Origin: Pithys albifrons albifrons
Taxonomy: Eukaryota; Chordata; Aves; Passeriformes; Thamnophilidae
NCBI RefSeq assembly: GCF_047495875.1
Contig: NC_092463.1
Coordinates: 1,807,057-1,871,056, forward strand
Reading direction: 5' to 3'
DNA length: 64,000 bases
In this document: positions 56,401 to 63,706 of the stretch, piece after piece
Layout: each line of letters opens with the position of its first letter
Position numbering within the stretch: the stretch's first letter is position 1
Translations under genes and position numbers: made by a program
Notes under the pieces: generated by a model
What the model was told of the DNA's origin: nothing
Databases searched by the model: none
What the model saw: the letters and a program-made list of their open reading frames with translations, nothing else

Positions 56401-59182
56401 CCCATTACAGCCCAATGATACCTCAGTGCCTCTGCTGCCAATAACTGTCTTTGTCTAAATCACAATATAAGTGGCTGGTAAATTTGCTTAAGAAATTGTT
56501 TACTCACAAGGCTGTTTCTCAACAGCATCGATGACATTTTCAATGACATCCTGAAGTTCTGCTTCACTGATGGACTGAAAAGTTTCAGTGAGATACTTCA
56601 GAGCATCCCTAATTCAGAAGGAGAAAGCACAAAAAGCAATTAATACTCCATAGTTTATACAAGCTGTGCTGGTTTTGGCAGGTGTGCAAATCATCACTAC
56701 ATGGCTTGTGGTTTAAAAGAAGTAGAAACAATTAGTAATGCTAATTAGTTTAAGGCAAAGAAAAAACTCATTGGGATTGAAAACACTGAGGATGAGATAT
56801 GGCTGTGGAGAACCTCAGCTCATACAATCCTGTCCACCTTGGAAGGGACCTCTGGAGACCATCTGGTCCAACCTACTCAAAGCAGGACCCCAACAAGCCA
56901 AGCCTTGAGTATCTCCAGTGAGGCATTCCCTGTATCCTGTTCCTCCATCCCTTGTCCCAGCTCCCTCCCAGCTCTCCTGGAGCCCCTTTAGGCCCTGGAA
57001 GGAGCTCTAAGGTCTCTGGGACTGGAATTATTTTAATTCTAAACAACACAAGAATCAGAAATCCAGTTCTTCCCTCATCCTTAGACTAAAGTCTTGCAGT
57101 TAATGACAATTTCCTTATTAATGTCAGCTGTTGGCCAACCAAGCTGGTGTTTTGGGTATCAGCCTGACCTTCAAAACATCTCAGTTCATGGAACTGTGGA
57201 ATGAGGAGCTCTGGACTTGGGCTCCTCACTAGTGAAAGTGCCAGGGCACTGTCCAGAACAATCACATCCCATCCACGACAGAAACAAAATGGAACTAACA
57301 GTAACACATGAGCTAGAAAGGGAAAAGAGGAGTGATGGAGCCCCTGGCTGTCCTATAAATCATGACACCTTCCACTGCAAGCAGGAACCACTTCTCATTG
57401 ACCTTGTCATCTCCAAATAATAAACACTACTATATTTGGAAATACATCATTTATGCCTTTGGAAATGCCATTTTCTCCTTCTTCTAGCAAGGGATGTTGA
57501 ACACAGGACTGGCAAGTACAACTTGGGAAAGAGATCCCAGAGTTGTTAGGGAGAGTGTCAGACACACAACCCAACCAAACACCAGCACTGCCATTGGGAG
57601 GGCCCCAAGGGGGCACACACGGCAAGCGCTGCAGTGGGGTGGGGAACCGTGGGGATGGAGGGAGGGAGGGATGGATGGATGGATGGATGGATGGATGGAT
57701 GGATGGATGGATGGATGGATGGATGGATGGGTGGATGGATGGGTGGATGGATGGGTGGATGGATGGGTGGATGGATGGGTGGGTGGATGGGTGGGTGGAT
57801 GGGTGGGTGGATGGGTGGGTGGATGGGTGGGTGGATGGGTGGGTGGATGGGTGGGTGGATGGGTGGGTGGATGGGTGGGTGGATGGATGGGTGGATGGAT
57901 GGGTGGGTGGATGGATGGATGGGTGGATGGATGGATGGGTGGATGGATGGATGGGTGGATGGATGGATGGATGGATGGGTGGATGGGTGGGTGGATGGGT
58001 GGGTGGAGGGGTGGGTGGAGGGGTGGGTGGAGGGGTGGGTGGAGGGGTGGAGGGGTGGAGGAGTGGATGGATGGAGGGGTGGATGGATGGAGGGGTGGAT
58101 GGATGGAGGGGTGGATGGGTGGAGGGGTGGGTGGATGGGTGGAGGGGGGGGTGGATGGGTGGAGGGGGGGGTGGGGGGGTGGGTGGATGGAGGGATGGAT
58201 GGATGGGTGGGTGGGTGGATGGGTGGATGGAGGGATGGGTGGGTGGATGGATGGGTGGGTGGGTGGATGGATGGATGGAGGGATGGGTGGATGGGTGGGT
58301 GGATGGATGGATGGGTGGATGGATGGGTGGGTGGGTGGGTGGGTGGATCGGTGGGTGGATGGATGGACGGACGGACGGATGGATGGGTGGGTGGATGGGT
58401 GGATGGATGGACGGACGGACGGATGGGTGGATGGGTGGGTGGGTGGGTGGGTGGATGGATGGGTGGGTGGATGGATGGACGGACGGACGGATGGGTGGGT
58501 GGATGGGTGGATGGATGGACGGACGGACGGATGGGTGGATGGGTGGGTGGATGGGTGGATGGATGGATGGACGGACGGATGGGTGGATGGGTGGATGGAC
58601 GGACGGATGGATGGGTGGATGGAAGATGCCCACAGCAGCAGGACAGCAGAGGTCTCGGTGAGGTGAGGGAGGAAGAGGCGAGAAAAGCACCACCACATCC
58701 TGAGGAGGAGCTGCCCCGACCCCAACCCACGACTCCGGACCCTGGGCCTGAGCGCTGCTTGGGCACGATGGCAGCAGAAGGAGCGGGCCCTGAGCGGGGC
58801 CAGCCCTGTCCCGGAGCAGTACCAGCCCAACCCAGAGCAGTATCAGCCTTGTCCCAGAGCGGTACCAGCCTAACCGTGAGCAGTGCCAGCCCTGTCTCAC
58901 AGCAGTACCAGCCCAGCCCACAGCGGTACCAGCCCCACAGCAGTACCAGCTCGATCCAGAGCGGTACCAGCCCCACAGCAGTACCAGCCCAGCCCACAGC
59001 GGTACCAGCCCCACGGCAGTACCAGCTCGATCCAGAGCGGTCCCGGCCTGTCCCAGCCTGTCCCCACAGCGGTCCCGGCCCTGTCCCATCCCTGTCCCGT
59101 CCCGCGGTACTCACGGCCGCAGCAGCAGCCCCCGCAGGCGGAAGGCCGAGCTCAGGCGCCGCCGCAGCCGCTCGGGCTCCAT
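38421..59182 (-). CDS. POLE2: POLE2, DNA polymerase epsilon subunit 2, whole gene
   Basis: Nineteen minus-strand exons (each listed) sum to 1584 nt, 527 aa plus stop, exactly the human length; all phases close. POLE2 is the B subunit of leading-strand polymerase epsilon and bridges the catalytic subunit to the CMG helicase. Layout: N-terminal helical domain, residues 1-80 ([20 protein letters not shown]); linker with [20 protein letters not shown] fold at about 165-285 ([36 protein letters not shown]); catalytically inactive calcineurin-like phosphoesterase domain at about 285-500 ([56 protein letters not shown] [20 protein letters not shown]). Intron 8 is AT-AC type. The gene is tandem with DNAAF2 and divergent from KLHDC1. 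Confidence 0.96.
38440..39032. other. POLE2 intron 18
   Basis: Unique AT-rich intron; nothing else recognised. Confidence 0.7.
39033..39100 (-). CDS. POLE2: POLE2 exon 18 (residues 500-521)
   Basis: Encodes [18 protein letters not shown] and TVED. The donor is GACAG|GTAAAT; unspliced, the frame would stop two codons later (AGG TAA). Confidence 0.92.
39221..39645 (+). mobile_element. Solo-LTR-like element in POLE2 intron 17
   Basis: It begins TGTTAGGAATTACCCCAGG and has a TATA-like GTATAAATTACC at about 39520. An AATAAA then precedes CCTTTGCTGC near 39600, and the end is CTAAGCAGTTCTTT, where a CR1 tail is joined. The order TATA box, polyadenylation signal, short U5 is what a retroviral-type LTR shows. 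No internal coding region is present. The exact ends and target duplication are not certain. Confidence 0.5.
39650..40415. mobile_element. CR1-derived cluster with palindromes
   Basis: Minus-oriented CR1 ends (39650-40190) meet plus-oriented ones (40180-40415) head to head. GGGCAGCCCATTCCAATCCC and GAAGAGACCAACCCCCACCT mark the longer copy. Confidence 0.8.
39702..39780. repeat. 79-bp palindrome, copy 5
   Basis: CTTGATCCAACCCCACTGTG on the left is mirrored on the right with one mismatch (TTGAATCAAG). A partially deleted relative is at 40276-40361. Confidence 0.9.
40416..40540 (+). mobile_element. LTR-end fragment related to 39221-39645
   Basis: Shares AATAAACACCTTTGCTGCT and TCTCAGCAGTTCTTT with the end of the LTR-like element 900 bp away. 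It lies 57 bp from the POLE2 exon 17 donor. Confidence 0.5.
40597..40773 (-). CDS. POLE2: POLE2 exon 17 (residues 441-499)
   Basis: The acceptor is GTCTCTCCCCACAG and the donor CAACCCG|GTGAGC. It encodes [39 protein letters not shown] and NADCLCINP. It is far more GC-rich than the neighbouring exons. Its first ~40 nt are also the seed of the adjacent minisatellite. Confidence 0.94.
40774..42140. repeat. Minisatellite in POLE2 intron 16 derived from the exon 17 splice acceptor
   Basis: About 18 units of 55-90 bp carry GGCACAGGTGTGCCTGGCAC, AGAGAGGGGCTGGGAATGTT and CCTACATCCAACCCACTCC. Three units (near 40864, 41016 and 41648) also copy the exon 17 acceptor and its first coding bases. Long open frames on both strands come from the repeat only. 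Confidence 0.95.
42235..44075. repeat. T-rich minisatellite, about 1.85 kb
   Basis: Units of about 20 bp (TTTTTCATTTTTATGGG with TTTTTCACTTTTGTGGG and TTTAATTTTTCAGG variants) form higher-order blocks, visible as two near-identical runs around 43560-43740 and 43740-43920. In the POLE2 transcript this is A-rich. Plus-strand frames rich in Phe are artefacts. Confidence 0.96.
44076..45219. other. POLE2 intron 16, unique 5' part
   Basis: No repeat, exon or RNA gene recognised between the T-rich array and exon 16. Confidence 0.6.
45220..45328 (-). CDS. POLE2: POLE2 exon 16 (residues 404-440)
   Basis: Encodes [19 protein letters not shown] and [17 protein letters not shown]; the donor is AACCAC|GTGAGT. 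Confidence 0.95.
45706..45783 (-). CDS. POLE2: POLE2 exon 15 (residues 378-403)
   Basis: Encodes [20 protein letters not shown] and TTNPC; the last codon is split before GG. Confidence 0.94.
45875..45934 (-). CDS. POLE2: POLE2 exon 14 (residues 358-377)
   Basis: Encodes [19 protein letters not shown] within the phosphoesterase-like domain; the acceptor is CTTTTTTCCAG and the donor CCAAG|GTCAGT. Confidence 0.94.
46221..46275 (-). CDS. POLE2: POLE2 exon 13 (residues 340-357)
   Basis: Encodes [17 protein letters not shown]; the acceptor is CCTGACTCCAG and the donor AACAG|GTACAG. Confidence 0.92.
46469..46558 (-). CDS. POLE2: POLE2 exon 12 (residues 310-339)
   Basis: Encodes [20 protein letters not shown] and GKNQIQSLK; the donor is AAAG|GTAAGG. 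Confidence 0.94.
46559..48101. other. POLE2 intron 11
   Basis: Unique sequence except for the CR1 tail listed separately. Confidence 0.65.
47675..47930 (-). mobile_element. CR1 LINE 3' tail
   Basis: ATCATGGAATGGTTTGGCAT, then GTGCCATGGGCAGGGACACC, then TGCCAGGGCCTGCCCACCCT; well preserved. Confidence 0.85.
48102..48274 (-). CDS. POLE2: POLE2 exon 11 (residues 252-309)
   Basis: Encodes [40 protein letters not shown] and [17 protein letters not shown], entering the phosphoesterase-like domain; the acceptor is CAATGATGCAG and the donor TTCAG|GTAGGT. Confidence 0.95.
48300..48420 (-). mobile_element. CR1 LINE 3' end fragment
   Basis: GGATCACAGAATCCCAGAAT, then GGTTTGGGTTGGAAGGGATC, then TTAAAGCTCATCCC. 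Confidence 0.75.
48725..48797 (-). CDS. POLE2: POLE2 exon 10 (residues 228-251)
   Basis: Encodes [19 protein letters not shown] and SATT; the acceptor is CCAAACTCTCTTAG and the donor CACGAG|GTACAA. Confidence 0.94.
48798..49712. other. POLE2 intron 9
   Basis: Unique sequence; nothing recognised. Confidence 0.6.
49713..49761 (-). CDS. POLE2: POLE2 exon 9 (residues 212-227)
   Basis: Encodes [16 protein letters not shown]. It follows an intron ending CTTCCTGCAC, so its first codon is CAG (Gln); the donor is GAAG|GTAAAG. Confidence 0.92.
49762..50153 (-). other. POLE2: POLE2 intron 8, AT-AC (U12-type) intron
   Basis: The minus-strand intron starts ATATCCTTTTT and ends GCAC. TTCTTTAAC at 49780-49772, a U12-type branch motif, places the branch A about 11 nt before the 3' end. 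No GT-AG alternative restores the conserved SKA|QFHSG junction. Confidence 0.9.
50154..50210 (-). CDS. POLE2: POLE2 exon 8 (residues 193-211)
   Basis: Encodes [19 protein letters not shown], the core OB-fold strands; the acceptor is CTGTTTTTTAG and the 5' splice site of the following intron is AT-type. Confidence 0.93.
50693..50776 (-). CDS. POLE2: POLE2 exon 7 (residues 165-192)
   Basis: Encodes [20 protein letters not shown] and GMITQLKE; the acceptor is CCTTTGGTTCCAG and the donor AAGGAG|GTGAGT. Confidence 0.95.
51011..51085 (-). CDS. POLE2: POLE2 exon 6 (residues 140-164)
   Basis: Encodes [20 protein letters not shown] and KSKFQ; the donor is TTCCAG|GTAAAA. Confidence 0.94.
51365..52590 (+). 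mobile_element. CR1 LINE: end of ORF2 plus 3' tail
   Basis: A plus-strand frame reads [18 protein letters not shown], then [18 protein letters not shown], then [20 protein letters not shown], the C-terminal part of the CR1 reverse-transcriptase protein, interrupted and non-functional. A tail with TTGGAATGGGCTGCCCAGAG and two palindromes follows. It is antisense to POLE2 in intron 5 and about 95% alike the 12.1-kb copy by eye. Confidence 0.9.
51824..51902. repeat. 79-bp palindrome, copy 6
   Basis: Same arms as the other copies with two mismatches; an interrupted relative with extra bases in the centre is at 52423-52523. Confidence 0.9.
52670..52763 (-). CDS. POLE2: POLE2 exon 5 (residues 108-139)
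   Basis: Encodes [20 protein letters not shown] and [11 protein letters not shown]; the acceptor is CCTCCTTGCAG and the donor CAGCAG|GTCAGA. Confidence 0.93.
52764..53493. other. POLE2 intron 4
   Basis: Unique sequence; nothing recognised. Confidence 0.6.
53494..53571 (-). CDS. POLE2: POLE2 exon 4 (residues 82-107)
   Basis: Encodes [20 protein letters not shown] and RKKFL; the donor is CTACC|GTAAGT. Confidence 0.94.
53817..54759. repeat. Long inverted repeat (fold-back) in POLE2 intron 3
   Basis: The left arm (53817-54255) and right arm (54309-54759) are inverted copies, by eye about 96-97% identical, separated by 53 bp. The right arm has a 12-bp insertion near 54470-54490 (TGAATGAATG). 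Terminal and target-site repeats were not recognised. Each arm gives the same spurious frame beginning MWLSFVLLF. Confidence 0.95.
54994..55069 (-). CDS. POLE2: POLE2 exon 3 (residues 57-81)
   Basis: Encodes [20 protein letters not shown] and PDEA; the acceptor is TTTTTCTTTTCCAG and the donor GCCAC|GTAGGT. Confidence 0.93.
55070..56507. other. POLE2 intron 2
   Basis: Unique sequence apart from the CR1 tail at 55880-56140. Confidence 0.65.
55880..56140 (-). mobile_element. CR1 LINE 3' tail
   Basis: ATCACAGAATCATGGAATGG, then TTGCCATGGGCAGGGACACC, then GTGCCAGGGCCTGCCCACCC and CCATTCCCCCTTGTCCTGTC. Confidence 0.85.
56508..56608 (-). CDS. POLE2: POLE2 exon 2 (residues 23-56)
   Basis: Encodes [20 protein letters not shown] and [13 protein letters not shown]; the acceptor is CTTCTGAATTAG and the donor CCTT|GTGAGT. 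Confidence 0.93.
56820..57020 (-). mobile_element. Diverged CR1 LINE fragment
   Basis: GGAAGGGACCTCTGGAGACC, then ATCTGGTCCAACCTACTCAA, with a later CCTGTTCCTCCATCCCTTGT segment. Confidence 0.65.
57656..58621. repeat. (GGAT)/(GGGT) tetranucleotide array, about 965 bp
   Basis: Nearly pure TGGA repeats at the left become alternating GGATGGGTGGGT blocks, then a part with (GGAC) triplets every 60-70 bp. It lies in POLE2 intron 1, 0.5 kb from exon 1. Open frames in all six readings are artefacts of the stop-free repeat. Confidence 0.98.
58810..59075. repeat. Minisatellite CAGTACCAGCCC/CAGCGGTACCAGCC
   Basis: About ten units of 22-33 bp with KpnI-like GGTACC cores, just inside POLE2 intron 1. Confidence 0.9.
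59115..59182 (-). CDS. POLE2: POLE2 exon 1 (residues 1-22)
   Basis: The ATG at 59182-59180 starts [20 protein letters not shown]; the donor is GCGGCC|GTGAGT; the last codon is split after two bases. Confidence 0.94.
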
Positions 59183-59560
59183 GGCGGGAATTGGCGCCAA
59201 ACGCGCCGGGGCCGCCCCACAGCCCCGGCCCGGCCCCGGCGGGAGGAGCCCCGGGACGGGGCGGGGTGAGAGCCGGGCGGGGTGAGAGCCGGGCGGGGTG
59301 AGCGGGGCTGGGAGAGGACTCGGGACGGGGCGGGGACCCAGGCGGTGTGAGCGGGGCGGGGAGGGGACCCGGGCGGGGTGAGCGGGGCGGGGACGGGACC
59401 CGGGCGGGGTGAGCGGGGCGGGGACGGGACCCGGGACGGGGCGGGGAGTGGACTCGGGCGGGGTGAGAGCCGGGATCGGAAGGGGCCCGGGCGGTGAGAG
59501 CCGTGCGGGAAGGGGACCCGGGCGGGCACAGCACCGGGACACGGACCGGCCCTGCTGGGG
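59183..59560 (-). promoter_or_regulatory. POLE2: POLE2 promoter with E2F palindrome and GC-rich minisatellite
   Basis: TTGGCGCCAA at 59191-59200, next to ACGCGCC, is a palindromic E2F-type site 9 bp from the start codon, as expected for an S-phase replication gene. From about 59240 to 59540 a G-rich minisatellite (GCGGGGTGAGCGGGGCGGGG and ACGGGACCCGGG) supplies many Sp1-type boxes. Confidence 0.65.
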
Positions 59561-59599
59561 CACCGCCAGTGCTGGGGCGGCTCTGGGAATCTCAGACAA

Positions 59600-60035
59600 G
59601 AGAGACACTGAGGGGCTGGAGCATGTCCAGGGAAGGGGCTGGAGCAGCAGGAGCAGCTGAGGGGGCTCAGCTGGAGAAAAGGAGGCTCAGGGGGCACCTT
59701 CTGGCTCTACAATCCCTGCCAGGAGGGGGGAGCTGGGACAGGGGGTTGGGCTGTGCCCCAGGGCACAGGGACAGGAACAGAGGGCACGGCCTCAGGCTGG
59801 GCCAGGGCAGGGACAGGTTGGATATTGCAGAAGACTTCCTCACGGGAAGGGTTGTCCAGCCCTGGCACAGCTGCCCCGGGCAGGGGTGGATCCCCATCTC
59901 TGGAGGGATTTAACAGCCCTGTGGATGTGGCACTTGGGGACACGGGGCAGTGGTGGCCTTGGCACTGCTGGGGGAACAACTGGATGATCTCAGACGGTTT
60001 TTCCAACCTGAAGCATTCCACGATTCTGTGAAACA
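59600..60035 (+). mobile_element. CR1 LINE 3' tail
   Basis: CTGAGGGGGCTCAGCTGGAG, GAAAAGGAGGCTCAGGGGGC, then CAACTGGATGATCTCAGACG. It belongs to an older subfamily than the palindromic copies. Confidence 0.8.
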
Positions 60036-60334
60036 CACAAGTCACCCGATGCAACCACGCTCGGTATCAGTTTGTTGCCCTGCAGGTGTAGCTCACACCT
60101 CCTCTGCCCCCTCCTTCCCCCTGCACCTCCAGCACCCCAGACTGACCCGTCCAGTCTCTCCAGCCCCAGATTTACCTGCCACAAAACATCCATCACGTCC
60201 AGCTGTGAATTGGTCTTGCTTGCACTCCTGGGACTGAACCTTGTTTTCACCTGTTGACATGTTTAGTCAGACCAGAGAGCCCTTCCAGCTGGGTCTGTCT
60301 TGGCTGACAAGCACAGGGCTGTTTTTACACCTAA

Positions 60335-60485
60335 TGATAGAACAGAATAGTTTGGGCTGGGAGGGACCTCAAAGCTCATCTTCTTTGCCATGGGCAGGGA
60401 CACCTCCCACTATCCCAGGTTGCACCAAGCCCCATCCAGCCCAGCCTTGGACACTTCCAGGGATGGGGCAGCCACGATTCCATCC
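60335..60485 (-). mobile_element. CR1 LINE 3' tail fragment
   Basis: TTTGGGCTGGGAGGGACCTC, then TTGCCATGGGCAGGGACACC, then TTCCAGGGATGGGGCAGCCA. Confidence 0.75.
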
Positions 60486-61564
60486 TTGTGGGGCAGCTGC
60501 CTTCTCCCCAAATGAAAAATACATGACATTTCATTCAAACACTCATCCCCACCTCTCAAAGCCCAGCTTGAGTTCACAGAAGGCTCACAAAGCAATTCTG
60601 AAAGAATGTTCTTTGATCAAAAAAGTCTGCAGGGATTTAAACACAGACAAAAAATGCCAGCTATTTTCCATAGTCCATTCTCAACTGCATAATTTATAAC
60701 CACTCCTCCTCATCAAGGAGGAGCTCATGGGTGAAGCTGCAGCTACTCTTTTCAGACAAAAAGCTGCCATCTGACAGGTCTCAGCAATTTTGGCAGGAAA
60801 TATGATCCATTTTTCATCACAGGCACACAGCCAGGTGCAAATTATGAACCCAATCCTTACATAAGTACTTCCATTTGCTAAATTACTGCTTATTCTCCTT
60901 CAAAGAAAATGGGATTTTGCCATTTGGCTCATGTCTTGCCTTGAGGAGGAAGGTGCACCTGGAGAAGGGATGAGCCCCTCACCCAAAATTAGTTTTATTT
61001 AAAGCTATTACCAAAAGCACAGTCCCACAGCATCCTGCTGTATTTGGGATTCTCTTGGGTTGCCTGGAGCCTCCCACCAGAGATATAAAAGTATTCCAGT
61101 GTGAGATGCAGACCTGTGTTTCACTGAGCCATCTGTCTGGAGCTCTGGAAGCCATTCCCAGCTCCTTGTCTCTCACCTGCCATGGCTTTGTTGGACATCA
61201 CAGAGCCTGGAGAGCAGTGGTCCAGCAGAGAGATCCCAATGATCCATGAGCCAGCACATCTACCTGGATCCATGGAATTGTGTTGTCACATGGAGCAGGA
61301 CAAAGAGCTTTTCATGTCTGTCACTGCTCCCCTGGCAAACCTCGGGCTCCTGACTGTGCAAATCTCCTGAGGCAGCCCATTGTCTCCACCTGACCTGCTG
61401 ATCTACAGATAAGTTTCCCTGTTACCCATGTTTTTCTTAACTCCAAATGCTGGCTCCTGCATTTCAACCACCATCAGTACCTGGCTTCATTTTGAGTTTG
61501 GGACAGGCACTGATCTTTTCTCTCTGTCACCAGTGACAGGACCTGAGGGAACAGCTGGAACTGT

Positions 61565-61785
61565 GTCAGGGCAGGGTTGGGTTGGATCTCATGGAAGGTC
61601 CTTCCCCCAGAGGGTGGTGGGCACTGCCCAGGCTCCCCAGGGCAGTGGGGGCTGCCAGAGCTCCAGGAGGGTTTGGACAGTGGGACAGGGACAGGGTGGG
61701 ATTGTTGGGGTGTCTGTGCAGGGTCAGGAGTTGGACTGGATGATCTTTGGGGGTCCCTCCCAGCTTAAGACATTCTATGATTAAT
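61565..61785 (+). mobile_element. CR1 LINE 3' tail
   Basis: CTTCCCCCAGAGGGTGGTGG, then GGGATTGTTGGGGTGTCTGT, then TTGGACTGGATGATCTTTGG. It resembles the two copies at 26.9 and 27.4 kb. Confidence 0.75.
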
Positions 61786-62164
61786 ATTATCAGTTGATGA
61801 AAGGAGTATTTAGTCTTCCCTCCTAGATCCAGCTGAGAAAGTACATGCCCCACTTTCACAAGAAGATCTTCATAATTGTGTTTTGGTGTCCTTTTACAAG
61901 ATACTAAAGCACTTGGTTCTCCCCAGCTTGACTTTATTACTCTTTCTGAAGCACTGTACCTGTTTTATTTTGGATTTCATCAATTCCACAGTTCAGCTGG
62001 AACTCACTGGGTTGTTGATCTCACAGTGTAAGAACTGGAAAGAGAGTGTTTGAACTACCATATAACTGTTTAATTAATATCAGCTACTATTTCATAAGTG
62101 CTATTTCTGGCAGGGGCATAGATTGTCTCACCTTCAGAGACAGGGATTCTGCTGTGGTTGTCTC

Positions 62165-62440
62165 ATCACAGAATCATGGAATGGTTTGGGTTGGTAGGGA
62201 CCTTAAAGCCCATCCAGTTCCACCCCCTGCCATGGGCAGGGACACCTCCCACCAGCCCAGGCTGCTCCAAGCCCTGTCCAACCTGGCCTGGGACACTCCC
62301 AGGGATGGGGCAGCCACAGCTTCTCTGGGCACCTGTGCCAGGGCCTGCCCACCCTCCCAGACACCAATTCCTTCCCAACATCCCATCTATCCCTGCCCTC
62401 TGGCAGTGGGAAGCCATTCCCCTTGTCCTGACTGACGCTG
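62165..62440 (-). mobile_element. CR1 LINE 3' tail
   Basis: ATCACAGAATCATGGAATGG to GAAGCCATTCCCCTTGTCCT; well preserved and just upstream of the KLHDC1 CpG island. Confidence 0.85.
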
Positions 62441-62664
62441 CGATCCCGTTCTCCCTTCCCTTCTCGCACTGGGTTTATCTTTGGCTCTGCTACTCTGGGC
62501 GCCTTTTTCCTCCTCTCGTGGTGTTTACTCACATCCTCCCGGAGTGTTTATTAACCCTCCCCGCGGCCCGGGGCGGGCCCCACATCTTGGACACTCCTGC
62601 TCCCGTCCGCCTGCGGGGAGCGCCGGGCGGCGGAGCCGGAGCCTGGCCCGGAGGAGGGACGCGA

Positions 62665-63555
62665 TCCGTGAGGGGACCGGGCCGTGAGGGGGCCGAGGCC
62701 TGAGGGACCGATCCGTGAGGGGACCGGGCCGTGAGGGAGCTGAGCCGTGAGGGGACCGGGCCGTGAGGGGGCCGAGGCCTGAGGGACCGATCCGTGAGGG
62801 GATCGGGCCGTGAGGAGGCCGGGCCGTGAGGGGGCCGAGGTTTGAGGGACTAAGCCGTGAGGGAGCTGAGCCCTGAGGGGGCCGGTCCGTGAGGGAGCTG
62901 AGCCGTGAGGGGCTGGGCGGTGAGGCAGCCGAGCTGTAAGGGGACTGAATCCTGAGAGAGCTGAGCCCCTGAGGGGGCCGAGCCGTGAGGGGGACGGGCT
63001 GTGAGGAAGTTGAGGCCTGAGGGGGCCGAGCCGTGAGGTGGACGGGCTGTGAGGGAGCTGAGCCCTGAGTGAGCCACTCCGTGAGGGGGCAGAGCCGTGA
63101 ACAGGCCCGGCCGTCAGGGGCCCGCTCTGTGAGGGGCCGGGCCGTGAGGGGGACGGGCCGCGAGGAAGTTGAGGCCTGAGGGGGCCGAGCCGTGAGGGGG
63201 CCGGGCCGTGAAGAAGTTGAGGCCTGAGGGGGCCGAGCCGTGAGGGAGCCGAGCCGTGAGGGGACCGGGCCGTGAAGGGGCCGGGCCGTGAGGGGGCCGG
63301 GCCGTGAGGAAGTTGAGGCCTGAGGGGGCCGAGCCGTGAGGGGGCCGAGCCGTGAGGGGGCCGGGCCGTGAGGGGGCCGGGCCGTGAAGGGGCCGGGCCG
63401 TGAAGGGGCCGGGCCGTGAGGGGGCCGGGCCGTGAGGAAGTTGAGGCCTGAGGGGGCCGAGCCGTGAGGGGGCCGGGCCGTGAGGGGGCCGGGCCGTGAG
63501 GGGGCCGGGCCGTGAAGGGGCCGGGCCGTGAGGCGGTCGAACCGTAAGGGGGCCG
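62665..63555. repeat. GC-rich minisatellite upstream of KLHDC1, 16-17 bp unit
   Basis: Fifty or so units of GTGAGGGGGCCGGGCC, with GTGAGGAAGTTGAGGCCTGA marking a higher-order period of about 110-140 bp. It ends 50 bp before the KLHDC1 ATG and is thus in the promoter or 5' UTR. Long minus-strand frames here are artefacts. Confidence 0.96.
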
Positions 63556-63604
63556 AGCTGCTCCGTCTTCTTCCTCCTCCTCGTCCTCCTCCCGCTCCCC
63601 TAAG
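63556..63604 (+). promoter_or_regulatory. KLHDC1: KLHDC1 5' flank with YY1-type start-site motif
   Basis: A pyrimidine run (CTTCTTCCTCCTCCTCG) leads into TAAGATGGCGGC at 63601, a YY1-type motif that contains the start codon itself. Confidence 0.5.
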
Positions 63605-63706
63605 ATGGCGGCGGACCCCGCCGAGCAGTTCTGCGTGGCCGAGGAGCGCAGCGGCCACTGCGCCGTGGTGGATGGGAACTTTCTCTACGTGTGGGGAGGA
63701 TACGTG
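63605..63706 (+). CDS. KLHDC1: KLHDC1 exon 1, kelch domain-containing protein 1 (partial)
   Basis: The 34 codons from the ATG include EQFCVAEERSGHCAVVDGNF and LYVWGGYV, then the donor TACGTG|GTAAGA. EERSGHCAVVDGNFLYVWGG is the first kelch blade of KLHDC1; KLHDC2 has a longer N-terminus and a different sequence here. Known role: the kelch propeller recognises C-terminal degrons for a cullin-RING ubiquitin ligase (CUL5 for KLHDC1). The other exons lie beyond the window. It is divergent from POLE2, about 4.4 kb between start codons. Confidence 0.93.

Larger units (their letters stand above)
60036..62164. other. POLE2-KLHDC1 spacer
   Basis: Mostly unique sequence, with two CR1 pieces listed separately. 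No coding exon or structural RNA is recognised. Confidence 0.6.

Noticed and set aside
57407..59534. Open frames of 370-660 codons with [10 protein letters not shown] or [10 protein letters not shown] repeats
   Set aside because: Direct translation of the GGAT/GGGT array in both strands; the region is POLE2 intron 1.
62525..63658. 377-codon minus frame with TARPPHGSAPS repeats
   Set aside because: Translation of the KLHDC1 promoter minisatellite; antisense to the true KLHDC1 exon 1.
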